A stretch of DNA of 51,718 nt from DASYYE01 sp035946955. Lineage in GTDB: Bacteria > Actinomycetota > Actinomycetes > Streptosporangiales > Streptosporangiaceae. The stretch lies in contig DASYYE010000541.1 of assembly GCA_035946955.1 (NCBI GenBank), positions 1-51,718 on the forward strand, written 5' to 3'. Shown piece after piece: positions 1-8,015 of the stretch. The number at the start of each line of letters is the position of its first letter. The first letter of the stretch is position 1. The notes under the pieces were generated by a model, which was not told the DNA's origin, ran no database searches, and worked only from the letters and a program-made list of their open reading frames with translations. Both the position numbers and the translations under genes were made by a program.

Positions 1-388
1 CGCCCGGTCCCAGCCCTGGCTACACGGCCGACACTCCCCGATGAATGTGCTGCCATGGACAATCTTTTGTCCGCCAGCGCACATCGATCACTGTGATGAT
101 CGTTGTGGCTCTTGGCGTGGGACGTTCTTTTGTCCATGAGCGCACATCGATCTTGGTGGACAGGGTTGTGGGTTTTGCTGTGGTCACACGCGGGTGGCGT
201 CCCGGGGCACATCCACTACGTCGTCCAGCCAGTCGCCAGGCAGCAGATGGCCGAAGGCCAGCAGGTCTGTCGCTCGCTTCCGGGGCGCCCGAGGGCGCTG
301 TCTTCGCCTTAAGTCGCCGTAAAGGCGCAGAGGTATAAAAGGCATATACCCAGGTCAGACAGGCGGTTTGCCACCTAGGATCGGACGC
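1..388. other. Gene-free stretch upstream of the two-component genes
   Basis: I see no convincing gene here. Open frames on both strands are composition artefacts without ribosome binding sites. The stretch holds a two-copy 33-bp direct repeat (listed separately) and an AT-richer piece around 325-350 that probably contains the promoter of the following kinase gene. Confidence 0.5.
57..152. repeat. Two-copy 33-bp direct repeat, 63-bp period
   Basis: Positions 57-89 and 120-152 match at 28 of 33 bases. The right half, ending in GCGCACATCGATC, is identical in both. Each copy starts with a small inverted repeat, GGAC ... GTCC, around TCTTTT. The spacing is exactly 63 bp. No coding function is evident. 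It could be an operator pair or a small dispersed intergenic repeat. Confidence 0.7.
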
Positions 389-2881
389 ATGCGGCGCTCC
401 GCAGACATGGCGCGGCAGCCAACTGAGGGTCCAGACGGCAATGGGGAGGCTGGTCCCGCGCTCACCACGCTGCGGGCGGCGGCGGTCAAGGCCGTGGTGT
501 TCGTCCGCTGCGTCGTCATTGTGTACCTGGCCAGTCAGGTGGTTCTCTGGCACGCTTTCTACGCCGCCGACCCATGGCGCCTGGTCGGGCCCTGTGTGGC
601 AGCGGCCTGGGCTGGGGCCATAGCGGTCAACCTGCGGCGCTGGCCACCGTGGCAGTCTGCCGCCCTGGACGGTGGCGTGGGCGTGGTGCTCGCGCTAGCC
701 GCTGGCTGGTGTGTGCCGCCCGCCTTGCGCGGTGAGGCCCAGAGTTGGCTCTACATCTACCTCGCGGGCCAGGTCCAGGTCACCGCGTGGTTCGCGCCGC
801 TATCGGCCGTCGCCCCGGTGGCCCTGGTCAGAAGCGCTGCCTACTGGGCTGGTGCCGCGCTGACGCCCGTAGCCGCGTCCAGCGTGCTGTCAGCTAGTGC
901 GTTTGGTACGCCCGCCAAGTCAGCTGTGTTCCTGCTCGTCGGCACCGCGGCCGCACTAGCGGGCTTCGAGGTGCTCCGGCGCAGGGCGGTCAAGGAGGAC
1001 GCCGCGCTCGGCCTGGCTTACCAGGAGGCTCGTGCGGAGTACATCGTCCTGCACCGCAACATCGAGCAGCGCGAGCACGAACGGCTGATACATGACACCG
1101 TGCTCAACACGCTGACCGCCCTCGCGCGTGTGACCGACACTGACCGGGCTGAGGTGGTCGGCCGCTGCCGCACCGACCTCACGTTGGTGGAGCGCGCCCT
1201 CAGCAGCGCGGGTGAGTCAGCCACGGGCGATGAGGCAGCAGGTGACGGCCTAGTCAGGGAGATCAGGGCGGTCGCCGACGAGATGCGTGCACGTGGCCTC
1301 GAAGTGCACGTCGATGTGGGAGCCGCCGCAACAGGCCCGGAGGGGGGCCCAGGTGCGCCCGGGCGACTGGCGGTGCAGACCTGCGTGCCGGCCGTCCCGG
1401 TGGGGGTTGGTGCCGCGATCGTGCACGCGCTTCGCGAGGCCCTGGCCAACGTGGCTGCTCACGCTGGCACGGGGGAGGCATGGGTCTCGGTCAGCCAGCC
1501 GTCACCCGGCGGAGTGCGGGTGAGCGTGCGTGACGAGGGCGTGGGGTTTGACCCCAGCCAGGTCGATCCAGTGAGGCTGGGCGTACGGCGTTCGATCGTC
1601 GAGCGCCTCGCCGACTGCGGTGGTCGTGCATTGCTGTGCTCGGCCCCGGGGGAGGGCACCATGGTGACTTTGGCCTGGGATGCGGTGTCCCCGCCCTGGC
1701 AGCCAGGCTGTCCTGGCGAGCGGCATGAGCTTGGGCGCGCCATGAGCGCGGCAAGACCGGACGAGGCGGTGTGGGATGCCTATGAGCCAGAACTTCCCCG
1801 CGCGCTCGGTGTCGCGGCAGCGATCTTGCAGCTCATCGCGCTGATCCAGTTGGTCGTGTCCCTGCATGGATACCGGTACCCGGGACTCTCGGTGGGTGTG
1901 TGGCTCGGGTTGCTCGCGGTCGCCGCGTGGCTGGTGCCGCGTGCCATGGCGCGCGGTCTCACGTCAACGGAGGCTGCCGTGGCGGTGGCCGTCCCGGTCG
2001 CCGCTGTCGCCCTGGTCGGCTGGGACCGGTTGCCCACCGCAGCCGGAGCCGCGGACTGGTCGGTCGTGGGCGCCGGGTGGCTGCTCGCGCTGCTCGCCCT
2101 GAGCCGTCCGTTCTGGGTCTGCGCATGCGGGGCCTTGCTGGTGTTCGCCGCGCACGCGGTGATCGTTTTCGGTGCTCTCCGGGTCTCGCCGATGAGCCTG
2201 ACCTTGCTCATGGGGGCTGCCTACCCACTGAGCGCGATCCTCGGGCTGATTGGCGGCCTGCGTCCTACGCTGCGCGCGTACGCCGGCGTGGCCGCGCGCC
2301 GCGCCAAGTTGGCGAACCGCGCCACAGCCGAGCGCGCTGCCGGGCAGGCGGTCCGCCAGGACCGGCAGGCCCGGCTCGACTTGCTGGAGGCGGAAGTGCT
2401 GCCGCTGCTGCGGGGCATCGCCGCTGAGGTCCTGGACCCGGCTGGCCAAGCGGTCAGGGAGCGCTGCGCGCGCGACGCGCGAACGCTCCGCCAGGTCCTG
2501 GTGGACCGGGTACGCGGCACGACAGGGCTGCTCGGCGAACTGGCGCCCGCCCTGCGGGCCGCCGAGGACCGGGGGCTGCCGGTGGAAGTGCAGGTGGTCG
2601 GGAGCCCTGAGGTGCCCTCCCCAGAGGTCGCGGGCGCCACCCTGGCAGCGGTCGACGGCGTCCTCCGCGCGCTCCCGCCACACCAGGTCACGCTCACAGT
2701 CCTTGCGGACGGTGAGGAGGTGGAGCTGTTCATGACGTTCGCCCAGCCGCCCCAGGGCACGCCGCAGGTTGCCGGGCTGGGGCGGAGCGTGCCCGCCCGG
2801 GCACGCTGGCGCGCAAGAGTGGACGCTGGCGGCGACGGCTCGGGATGCCTCGAAGTTCGCTGGCGCACGGCAGTGGCATGA
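389..2881 (+). CDS. Membrane sensor histidine kinase with a second degenerate kinase half
   Basis: This is a sensor kinase of the two-component type that should phosphorylate the response regulator encoded next to it. From the ATG at 389 it has about 830 residues; a TTG at 368 is also in frame, but AGGA lies 8 bases before the ATG. The first half has several membrane segments (about residues 30-195), a phosphoacceptor helix with HERLIHDTVLNTL (candidate His near 235), and an HATPase domain with N-box NVAAH (about 354) and DEGVGF (about 382). The second half repeats the layout: membrane helices (about 475-655), a helical linker, then a sheet-like tail. It lacks a recognisable H-box, N-box or glycine box. 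The gene overlaps the next one by ATGA, so the two are translationally coupled. The signal sensed is unknown. Confidence 0.85.
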   Translation: MRRSADMARQPTEGPDGNGEAGPALTTLRAAAVKAVVFVRCVVIVYLASQVVLWHAFYAADPWRLVGPCVAAAWAGAIAVNLRRWPPWQSAALDGGVGVVLALAAGWCVPPALRGEAQSWLYIYLAGQVQVTAWFAPLSAVAPVALVRSAAYWAGAALTPVAASSVLSASAFGTPAKSAVFLLVGTAAALAGFEVLRRRAVKEDAALGLAYQEARAEYIVLHRNIEQREHERLIHDTVLNTLTALARVTDTDRAEVVGRCRTDLTLVERALSSAGESATGDEAAGDGLVREIRAVADEMRARGLEVHVDVGAAATGPEGGPGAPGRLAVQTCVPAVPVGVGAAIVHALREALANVAAHAGTGEAWVSVSQPSPGGVRVSVRDEGVGFDPSQVDPVRLGVRRSIVERLADCGGRALLCSAPGEGTMVTLAWDAVSPPWQPGCPGERHELGRAMSAARPDEAVWDAYEPELPRALGVAAAILQLIALIQLVVSLHGYRYPGLSVGVWLGLLAVAAWLVPRAMARGLTSTEAAVAVAVPVAAVALVGWDRLPTAAGAADWSVVGAGWLLALLALSRPFWVCACGALLVFAAHAVIVFGALRVSPMSLTLLMGAAYPLSAILGLIGGLRPTLRAYAGVAARRAKLANRATAERAAGQAVRQDRQARLDLLEAEVLPLLRGIAAEVLDPAGQAVRERCARDARTLRQVLVDRVRGTTGLLGELAPALRAAEDRGLPVEVQVVGSPEVPSPEVAGATLAAVDGVLRALPPHQVTLTVLADGEEVELFMTFAQPPQGTPQVAGLGRSVPARARWRARVDAGGDGSGCLEVRWRTAVA

Positions 2882-3537
2882 CCGCGGGCGGCGCCGCAGC
2901 GATCGATGTCGCGGCCGTTGACGACCATCCGGTGGTACTCGGCGGCGTGGCTGGCTGGGTCTGTGCGGCCGGGAGCGGGATCCGTGTGGTCGGCACGGCT
3001 GCGACCGTGGATGAGCTCCTGGCCGGGCCTGGACGGCGGGCACACGTCGTCCTGCTCGACATCCAGCTCGATGACGGGACTGAGGTCGGCCGCAATGTGG
3101 CGGCGGTCCGCGCGGCTGGGCCCGCTGTCCTCGTGCTCTCCGCCTCCGACCAGCCGCACTCCGTCCGGGCGGCGATCCGCGCTGGTGCACTCGGTTACGT
3201 GCTGAAGAGCGAAGAGGCGTCCGCCGTCCAGGAGGCTATTAGGACGGTCGCTGCGGGAGGCGACTGGGTCTCACCCCGCCTCGCCTACATTCTGGCCACC
3301 GACGACGCCCCGGACCGGCCGGTCCTGTCCACACAGGAAACACGTGTGCTGCAGTTGTACGCCACCGGGATGGCGATGAAATCCGTTGCGCACCGGATGG
3401 GGATCAGCGAAGACACCGCAAAACAGTATGTCGGAAGGGTTAGGCAGAAGTACTCACGGGCCGGGCGCTCCGCAGGGACTAAACTTGAGTTGTACTATCG
3501 AGCCGTCGAGGACGGGCACCTCCCCCCTCACCCCTGA
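2878..3537 (+). CDS. LuxR/NarL-family response regulator
   Basis: This is a DNA-binding response regulator of about 219 residues and the partner of the upstream kinase. The N-terminal receiver domain has the acidic pair VDDHP (Asp15/16), phosphoacceptor Asp61 in VLLDIQL, the LVLSASD threonine/serine strand and the lysine in GYVLKSEE. A short linker leads to a LuxR-type helix-turn-helix (about 145-200) beginning LSTQETRVLQLYATG. The start at 2878 is preferred over an ATG at 2845 because it overlaps the kinase stop as ATGA. The recognition helix (GISEDTAKQYVGRVRQK) departs somewhat from the usual NarL sequence but keeps the fold pattern. Its targets are unknown; autoregulation or control of the neighbouring secreted hydrolases is possible but unproven. 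Confidence 0.9.
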   Translation: MTAGGAAAIDVAAVDDHPVVLGGVAGWVCAAGSGIRVVGTAATVDELLAGPGRRAHVVLLDIQLDDGTEVGRNVAAVRAAGPAVLVLSASDQPHSVRAAIRAGALGYVLKSEEASAVQEAIRTVAAGGDWVSPRLAYILATDDAPDRPVLSTQETRVLQLYATGMAMKSVAHRMGISEDTAKQYVGRVRQKYSRAGRSAGTKLELYYRAVEDGHLPPHP

Positions 3538-3638
3538 CCGTGGACTCCCCCTCCCGGTCCCAGGGGCCATCGCGAGATACCCGTCCTCGACCCTCGTATT
3601 TCCGAATCACAATCTATGCCCTCCACCTGTATCAGTCA

Positions 3639-3658
3639 TGACACCTGTTCGGGTGTCA
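3639..3658. terminator. Inverted repeat, possible terminator or operator
   Basis: TGACACC (3639-3645) and GGTGTCA (3652-3658) are perfect inverted arms around a six-base loop, about 100 bases after the response regulator stop. This fits a weak terminator. The short arms and lack of a T tract leave a protein-binding site as an equal possibility. Confidence 0.35.
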
Positions 3659-3887
3659 CGGACGCTGTGCCGGTGGCCTGTACCCGTCGCGTGCCCATAT
3701 CCGTGACGATCGCGCTGGGCCTTTCCCGCTTTCCGTGCGGCATACCGGGTGCCTTTCCGGCCGGTCCCGTATTGCGCCGCCGATGGTCAGCGGCGTCTGT
3801 CACGTGGGTTCGCTGTTTCCGGAGTGCGACGCCATCGTCACGCTACTGGCTGTTGACCTGCGGACACGCCTCTGTTAATCTCATACT

Positions 3888-3916
3888 AAACTATTAGGAA
3901 ACTTTCCTAATAGTTT
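3888..3916. promoter_or_regulatory. 29-base perfect palindrome, likely operator of the chitinase
   Basis: Arms of 14 bases (3888-3901 and 3903-3916) are perfect reverse complements around one C; the core reads TTAGGAAACTTTCCTAA. It is strikingly AT-rich for this genome and lies about 135 bases before the chitinase ATG. Similar TTAGGAAA-N-TTTCCTAA boxes occur upstream of secreted polysaccharide hydrolases in actinomycetes. From memory, they include the site of the ROK-type chitosanase repressor CsnR. I therefore infer a sugar-responsive repressor site. Confidence 0.7.
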
Positions 3917-4050
3917 TATCACGCTGGTGCAGCGGGCTCCATCACGCTGGTGCGGGGCGTGACGCCGAGGCGACGGCACACACCGGCAACAGCACGGTGG
4001 CGATGCTTGCACGTCTGTCACCACGCCCCGTTCCTCACCGTGGAGTGACG

Positions 4051-5395
4051 ATGAAGGCACCGTCAGACCCCTCATCGCGGGAGCCGCTGCCCTGGCAGCG
4101 CTCGCTGGCCCCCTGGCGGCGGCCTTACCCTCGGCGTCGGCCGCTTCGGGGGTCATCGCCACGTTCACCAAGACCCAGGACTGGGGTTCCGGTCGTGCTC
4201 GGGTGGTTCTGGCGGCTCGGGTGGCACCGGCACCGGCGGTGGCAGCGGAGTCTCTGCCCCAGCCGGGCTCACCGTGACCGGCACGACGTCCTCCAGTGTC
4301 TCCCTGTCCTGGCAGGCGGTGAGCAACGCCAGTTCGTACCTCGTCCTGGAGAACGGGTCCCAGACGGCCTCCACCACCTCGACCAACGACACCGTCAGCG
4401 GCCTGGCGGCCGCGACCACCTACACCTTCACCGTGGAGGCCCGGGACTCCGCGGGAGCCACTTCACCGCCGAGCAGTCCCGTGACCGCGACCCCCCAGTC
4501 CAGTGGCGGCGGCGGTGGCGGCAGCTTCGCGGTAGCCCTCTATGTGGACATGACCAACAACCAGGAAGGCATGCTCGACAAGGCAGCCGCGGCAGGGCTG
4601 AAGGCGTTCACGGCCGCGTTCGTGATCGGAGCGGGTTGCACCCCCATCTGGGGCGACACCCTGCCGGTGACCAACGACCCGGCCGTCACCTCGGAGATCA
4701 CCAAAGCCGAGTCCGAGGGCGCACAGCCGATCGTGTCCTTCGGTGGCGCGGACGGCGTTGAGCTCGCGCAGTCCTGCCCCAACCTCTCCAACCTCGAGTC
4801 CGCCTACCAGACGGTGATCAACACCCTGCATGTCAACCACATCGACTTCGACGTCGAGGGCGCAGCGATCGCCGACACCGCATCCAACAACCTGCGGTTC
4901 GAAGCCATCAAGGAACTGGAGTCCGCCAACCCCGGCCTGGTGGTCTCGGTGACGATCCCGACCTTCCCGACCGGCCCGGACTTCAACGGCGATGCCTTCC
5001 TGCAGCAGGCGGCCAGTGACGGTGTGTCCATCAACGTGGTCAACGTCATGGCCATGGACTACTACAGCGGGTTCGACCCAGCGAACATGGGTTCCGACGC
5101 GGTCGAGGCGGCACAGAGCACCCTGTCGTTCCTCAAGACACTGTTCCCCGGCGCGACCTACGCCATGGTCGGCGTCACCCCGATGGTCGGGCAGAACGAC
5201 GACTCGGCCGAGGTGTTCAGTGAGGCTAATGCCCAGACCCTGGTGAGCTTCGCGGAAGCGAACCACCTGGGGCGGCTGGCGTTCTGGTCCGTGGACCGGG
5301 ACCAGCCGTGCGGCGGCAGCGCCCAGGGGCTGCCCGCATGTTCGGAGATCAGTCAGCAGCCGCTGGACTTCACCAGGATCTTTGACCAGTTCTGA
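4051..5395 (+). pseudogene. Secreted GH18 chitinase with disrupted signal peptide and CBM2
   Basis: The downstream part is intact. It has a fibronectin type III domain (from about 4262), a glycine linker, and a GH18 catalytic domain with HIDFDVEG; the acid/base Glu codon is at 4856. It would cleave chitin outside the cell. The original start is probably ATG 4051 (MKAP), with GGAG five bases upstream. After that ATG the frame shifts. The hydrophobic signal peptide (LIAGAAALAALAGPLAAA and on) is read in a different frame, as if one base were lost between 4063 and 4070. It leads into the start of a cellulose/chitin-binding CBM2 (ATFTKTQDWGSG, to about 4192). That domain breaks off at once and a Gly/Ser/Thr linker in a third frame follows, which implies a deletion of about 90 codons with a second shift. 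A GTG at 4274 could still start a 373-residue protein without secretion signal. Sequencing error is an alternative. Confidence 0.75.
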
Positions 5396-5446
5396 CCAGC
5401 CACCCGGCCTGGGGCGGTCGCCACCGCCGCCCCGGCCGGGACCGAG

Positions 5447-5479
5447 GGGGGCCTGGGCGCGGTCCGCGCCCAGGCCCCC
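5447..5479. terminator. Shared bidirectional terminator hairpin
   Basis: Sixteen-base arms (5447-5462 and 5464-5479) are perfect reverse complements around a single T. It lies between the convergent chitinase (stop 5395) and the secreted propeller protein (stop 5502). The GC-rich stem and position suit termination of both transcripts. Confidence 0.8.
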
Positions 5480-5501
5480 GTGTGTCTGGTCAGTGACCGG
5501 G

Positions 5502-7259
5502 TCAGCTCGTGATGGACGGGCTGGTGCCCTTGTACATCCCGAGTGACCAGTTCCGGTTCCCGGCGTTGCCGACGGTCCACAGGCTGGTCGTGTTGGCTTC
5601 GAAGGCGACTTCGTAGCCACCGTTGGACAGGCTGGTGATGGCCGGGCTGCTGGTGTTCATCATGCCGAGGTTCCAGGCGCCATGGCTGTCCGAGCCCACG
5701 GTCCACAGGCTGGTCGTGTTGGCCTGGAACGCGACTTCGTAGCTGCCGTTGGTCAGGCCGGTGATGGCCGGGCTGGTGCCCTTCATCATGCCGAGTGACC
5801 AGTTCCGGTTCCCGGCGCTGCCGACGGTCCACAGGCTGGTCGTGTTGGCCTCGAAGGCCACCTCATAGCCGCCGCCCGCCAGCGCCGCGATGGCCGGGCT
5901 GCTGGTGGTGTTCATACCGAGGTTCCAGGCTCCGTGGTTATCCGAGCCCACGGTCCACAGGCTGCTCGTGTTGGCCTGGAACGCGACTTCGTAGCTGCCG
6001 TTGGTCAGGCCGGTGATGGCCGGGCTGGTGCCCTTCATCATGCCCAGTCCCCAGTTCCGGTTCCCGGCGGTGCCGACGGTCCACAGGTCACCCGTGTTGG
6101 CCTGGAACGCGACCTCGTATCCGCCGCCGGCCAGTGCGGCGATGCTCGGGCTGGTGCCGGCCATCATGCCGAGGTTCCAGGGACCGTGGCCGTCGGCCCC
6201 GACGGTCCACAGGCTGCCGGTGTTGGCCTGGAACGCGACCTCTTCGCCGCCGTCGTCCAGCCTCGCCACGCTCGGGTTGGTGCCAGCCATCATGCCGAGG
6301 TTCCAGGGACCACGGCCGTCGGTGCCCTCGGTCCACAGGCTGGTGGTGTTGGCTTCGAACGCCACCTGGTACGGGGCGGTGCCGCCGCCGCTGGACAGCA
6401 CACAGCCGTTGGCGGCATTGCTCCACAGTGGCTGGACCGGGAACGTCCCGGCGACGGTGGCGATGTTCGCCAGGTCGAACCAGGCGCACTTGTCGCCGAT
6501 CTCGTTACCACCGGCGTCGTACCAGGCGTTGAGCAGCGGGTCGGTGATCGCTTCGGCGAGTTCGTGGCCTTCCACGATGCTGACGCCGTCCAGCTTGCCG
6601 TTGGCCCCGTTGACCGAGTCCTCGCCGCAGGCCGATCCCGCATCGGTCATGTAGGGGAGGTCCGTGTATGTCACGTCGGGGTCGGAGGCGACCACGCCGT
6701 GGTAGGCGCAGTACTGGGTGCCAAAACCGGAGGTTGAGTGCCCGGTCGGTGTGGCCACGACGATCTGGACGTTCGCCGAGTTCCCGGTGCCGAAATGGAT
6801 CGCAGCTGCCTTGGCCTCGGCCTGGATCTGGGCGTCGGTGGGGGTGGCCGGGATGGGGGAGGGGTCGGACCAGGTGCCAGCGAGGAGGTTCTCCGAAGAC
6901 CCGCCGCCGTACTGGTTGACCGTGGCCAGCCAGGGCGTGCCGCCCAGCGATGACAGGAACCTGTCGAGGTAGGCATGTTCACCGCTGGGGTCGGAGGTCC
7001 AGTCCCAGAAGTCCACGAAGACCCGGGGGGCGGACTGGACCGGCCCGCCGTGGTTGATCAGCGGACCACCGATTGGCTTTGGCTGGCCATGACGTGGCCT
7101 CGGCTGGATCGAGCGGTGGACACGGACATGTGAAACGGTGCTGGCGACGGCTGCGGGAACTGCGCCATAAGCAAGCGTGAATGTCACCGTAACGGCACTG
7201 AACCCGGCAAGGGCCCAACGGCTCGCCACACGGAGTGGCCTGTGCGGACTCGGGAACAC
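5502..7259 (-). CDS. Secreted EXORDIUM-like putative metallohydrolase with seven propeller repeats
   Basis: This is an extracellular protein of about 585 residues. A signal peptide (RWALAGFSAVTVTFTL, then AVPAAVAS) precedes a globular domain with EGHELAEAITDPLLNAWYD (about 231-248) and EIGDKC. The HELAE...D pattern and surroundings resemble the plant EXORDIUM / phosphate-induced protein 1 family (PF04674) and suggest a zinc-type site; peptidase activity is not demonstrated. From about residue 297, seven consecutive 42-residue repeats run to the C terminus. Each follows the scheme EVAF.ANT.SLWTVG......WNLGM, as expected for a seven-bladed lectin-like propeller of the PLL type. The likely start is GTG 7259, six bases after GGGGAGG; a TTG at 7262 sits closer. 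It ends at a shared terminator. A role in binding cell-wall or plant polysaccharide next to a chitinase is inference. Confidence 0.8.
   Translation of the reverse strand: MFPSPHRPLRVASRWALAGFSAVTVTFTLAYGAVPAAVASTVSHVRVHRSIQPRPRHGQPKPIGGPLINHGGPVQSAPRVFVDFWDWTSDPSGEHAYLDRFLSSLGGTPWLATVNQYGGGSSENLLAGTWSDPSPIPATPTDAQIQAEAKAAAIHFGTGNSANVQIVVATPTGHSTSGFGTQYCAYHGVVASDPDVTYTDLPYMTDAGSACGEDSVNGANGKLDGVSIVEGHELAEAITDPLLNAWYDAGGNEIGDKCAWFDLANIATVAGTFPVQPLWSNAANGCVLSSGGGTAPYQVAFEANTTSLWTEGTDGRGPWNLGMMAGTNPSVARLDDGGEEVAFQANTGSLWTVGADGHGPWNLGMMAGTSPSIAALAGGGYEVAFQANTGDLWTVGTAGNRNWGLGMMKGTSPAITGLTNGSYEVAFQANTSSLWTVGSDNHGAWNLGMNTTSSPAIAALAGGGYEVAFEANTTSLWTVGSAGNRNWSLGMMKGTSPAITGLTNGSYEVAFQANTTSLWTVGSDSHGAWNLGMMNTSSPAITSLSNGGYEVAFEANTTSLWTVGNAGNRNWSLGMYKGTSPSITS
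5505..6371 (-). repeat. Seven tandem 126-bp coding repeats
   Basis: The 3' half of the secreted-protein gene is made of six full 126-bp units and one 111-bp unit. Units alternate in character: those with GNRNW and those with HGAWN or HGPWN take turns from unit 2 on. This suggests that pairs were duplicated together. Such near-identical DNA can gain or lose blades by recombination and can collapse in assembly. Confidence 0.9.
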
Positions 7260-7440
7260 CAAGATCCTCCCCTTTTCGGTCTTTGGCCGGGCAGTACCGT
7301 TCGGCTGGTACTGCCCGGCTATTCCCGAGCATGGTAAGGGGAGGGTATTGAGTATTGAATAGGTCCGCTTGCTCAGGCGCTCAAGTGTGGCTCAAGAGCA
7401 AGTAGCAGGTGGCGTCAGCGGGCGACGCCGCCGCGGTCGG

Positions 7441-7617
7441 TCAGTGGTGGCTGACCGCGGAACCCCAGGTACAGGATGAGCAGGTGGGGTGTGTGACGCT
7501 GGCGGACGCCGCGGGAGCTGCCGCACAGGCAACTGTCGCGGTCAGGGTGACGGCACCCAGGCCGACGAGGAACCAGCGGGCGATGCGATGGCTCGGGCCG
7601 GTGAATCTCGCAAACAT
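7441..7617 (-). CDS. Small secreted peptide, possible remnant
   Basis: This is a 58-residue frame starting at ATG 7617 with AAAGGA nine bases upstream. It has a typical signal peptide: basic start, then RWFLVGLGAVTLTATVA, then APAASAS. The predicted mature peptide has only about 19 residues and contains CSSC. I do not recognise a family. The signal sequence resembles that of the next gene downstream (7259) residue by residue, so this could be a truncated paralogue or a true small secreted peptide. A weak inverted repeat (7431-7438/7453-7460) lies at its stop. Confidence 0.4.
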   Translation of the reverse strand: MFARFTGPSHRIARWFLVGLGAVTLTATVACAAAPAASASVTHPTCSSCTWGSAVSHH

Positions 7618-7703
7618 GTAACCGCATCCTTTCGGCATTCACGGAGCACCGTGCGGGAGACGCACAGGTGCGAACGATGGCCGCCAGGCGCGGGGGACTG
7701 CTG

Positions 7704-7937
7704 TCAGGCTTCGCCGGGCTCGTCTTCGTCGGGCAGGTCGAACTCGCCGTCTTTCACGCCGAGCACGAACGCTTCCCACTCCTCAGGTGTGAATGCCAGC
7801 ACCGGCCCGTCTGGTTTGCTGGAGTCACGCATGAGATAGAGCTTGTCGGCATCTGCCTTGTGCGGCCAGCGGGAGGTGTCCGTCGTAACGGTCACCTCGA
7901 CACTGCCTGCCATTGCGTCTGGGTCAGCCACACGCAC
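7704..7937 (-). CDS. DUF397 domain protein
   Basis: This is a small cytoplasmic protein of 69-77 residues with the DUF397 hallmarks LYLMRDSSKPDGPVLAFTPEEWEAFVLGVKDGEFD, given here only as family pattern: a Val/Arg-Asp-Ser-Lys strand, then FTPEEW, then GVKDGEFD. The usual N-terminal WRKSSYSG part is absent. DUF397 proteins normally sit beside an XRE-family regulator, as in the BldB/WhiJ-type systems of actinomycetes; none is next to this one. The start is unclear: GTG 7937 has AGG six bases upstream, while ATG 7913 matches the conserved part more closely. The gene start lies inside a duplicated 37-bp segment. Confidence 0.8.
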   Translation of the reverse strand: MRVADPDAMAGSVEVTVTTDTSRWPHKADADKLYLMRDSSKPDGPVLAFTPEEWEAFVLGVKDGEFDLPDEDEPGEA

Positions 7938-8015
7938 ACGCTACCTGAATGGTCGCCGGTCCGTCGCGGGAGCCGCCGCCATTGCCTCTGGGCCAGCCAC
8001 ACGCACACGCTACCT
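7910..8015. repeat. 37-bp direct repeat spanning ctaG stop and duf397 start
   Basis: Positions 7910-7946 and 7979-8015 agree at 35 of 37 bases, with a 69-bp period. The right copy contains the TAG stop of the CtaG-like gene. The left copy contains the candidate start codons of the DUF397 gene. This looks like a partial tandem duplication of the junction between two genes. Confidence 0.85.

Larger units (their letters stand above)
3538..4050. other. Intergenic region between response regulator and chitinase
   Basis: No gene is supported here. A plus-strand open frame at 3616-3897 has no ribosome binding site or recognisable protein. The stretch holds an inverted repeat at 3639-3658 and a 29-base palindrome at 3888-3916, both listed separately. 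Confidence 0.5.

Noticed and set aside
20..553. Minus-strand open frame of 177 codons across the left edge
   Set aside because: It has no ribosome binding site, no recognisable protein pattern, and it runs through the start of the kinase gene; it is typical of GC-rich antisense frames.
3616..3897. Plus-strand open frame of 93 codons in the chitinase upstream region
   Set aside because: Its codon usage lacks the third-position GC bias of its neighbours, it has no ribosome binding site, and it ends inside the operator palindrome.
7431..7460. Inverted repeat CCGCGGTC...GACCGCGG as a terminator of the small peptide gene
   Set aside because: The 8-bp stem with a 14-base loop covers the stop codon itself and is weak; I mention it only inside the peptide entry.
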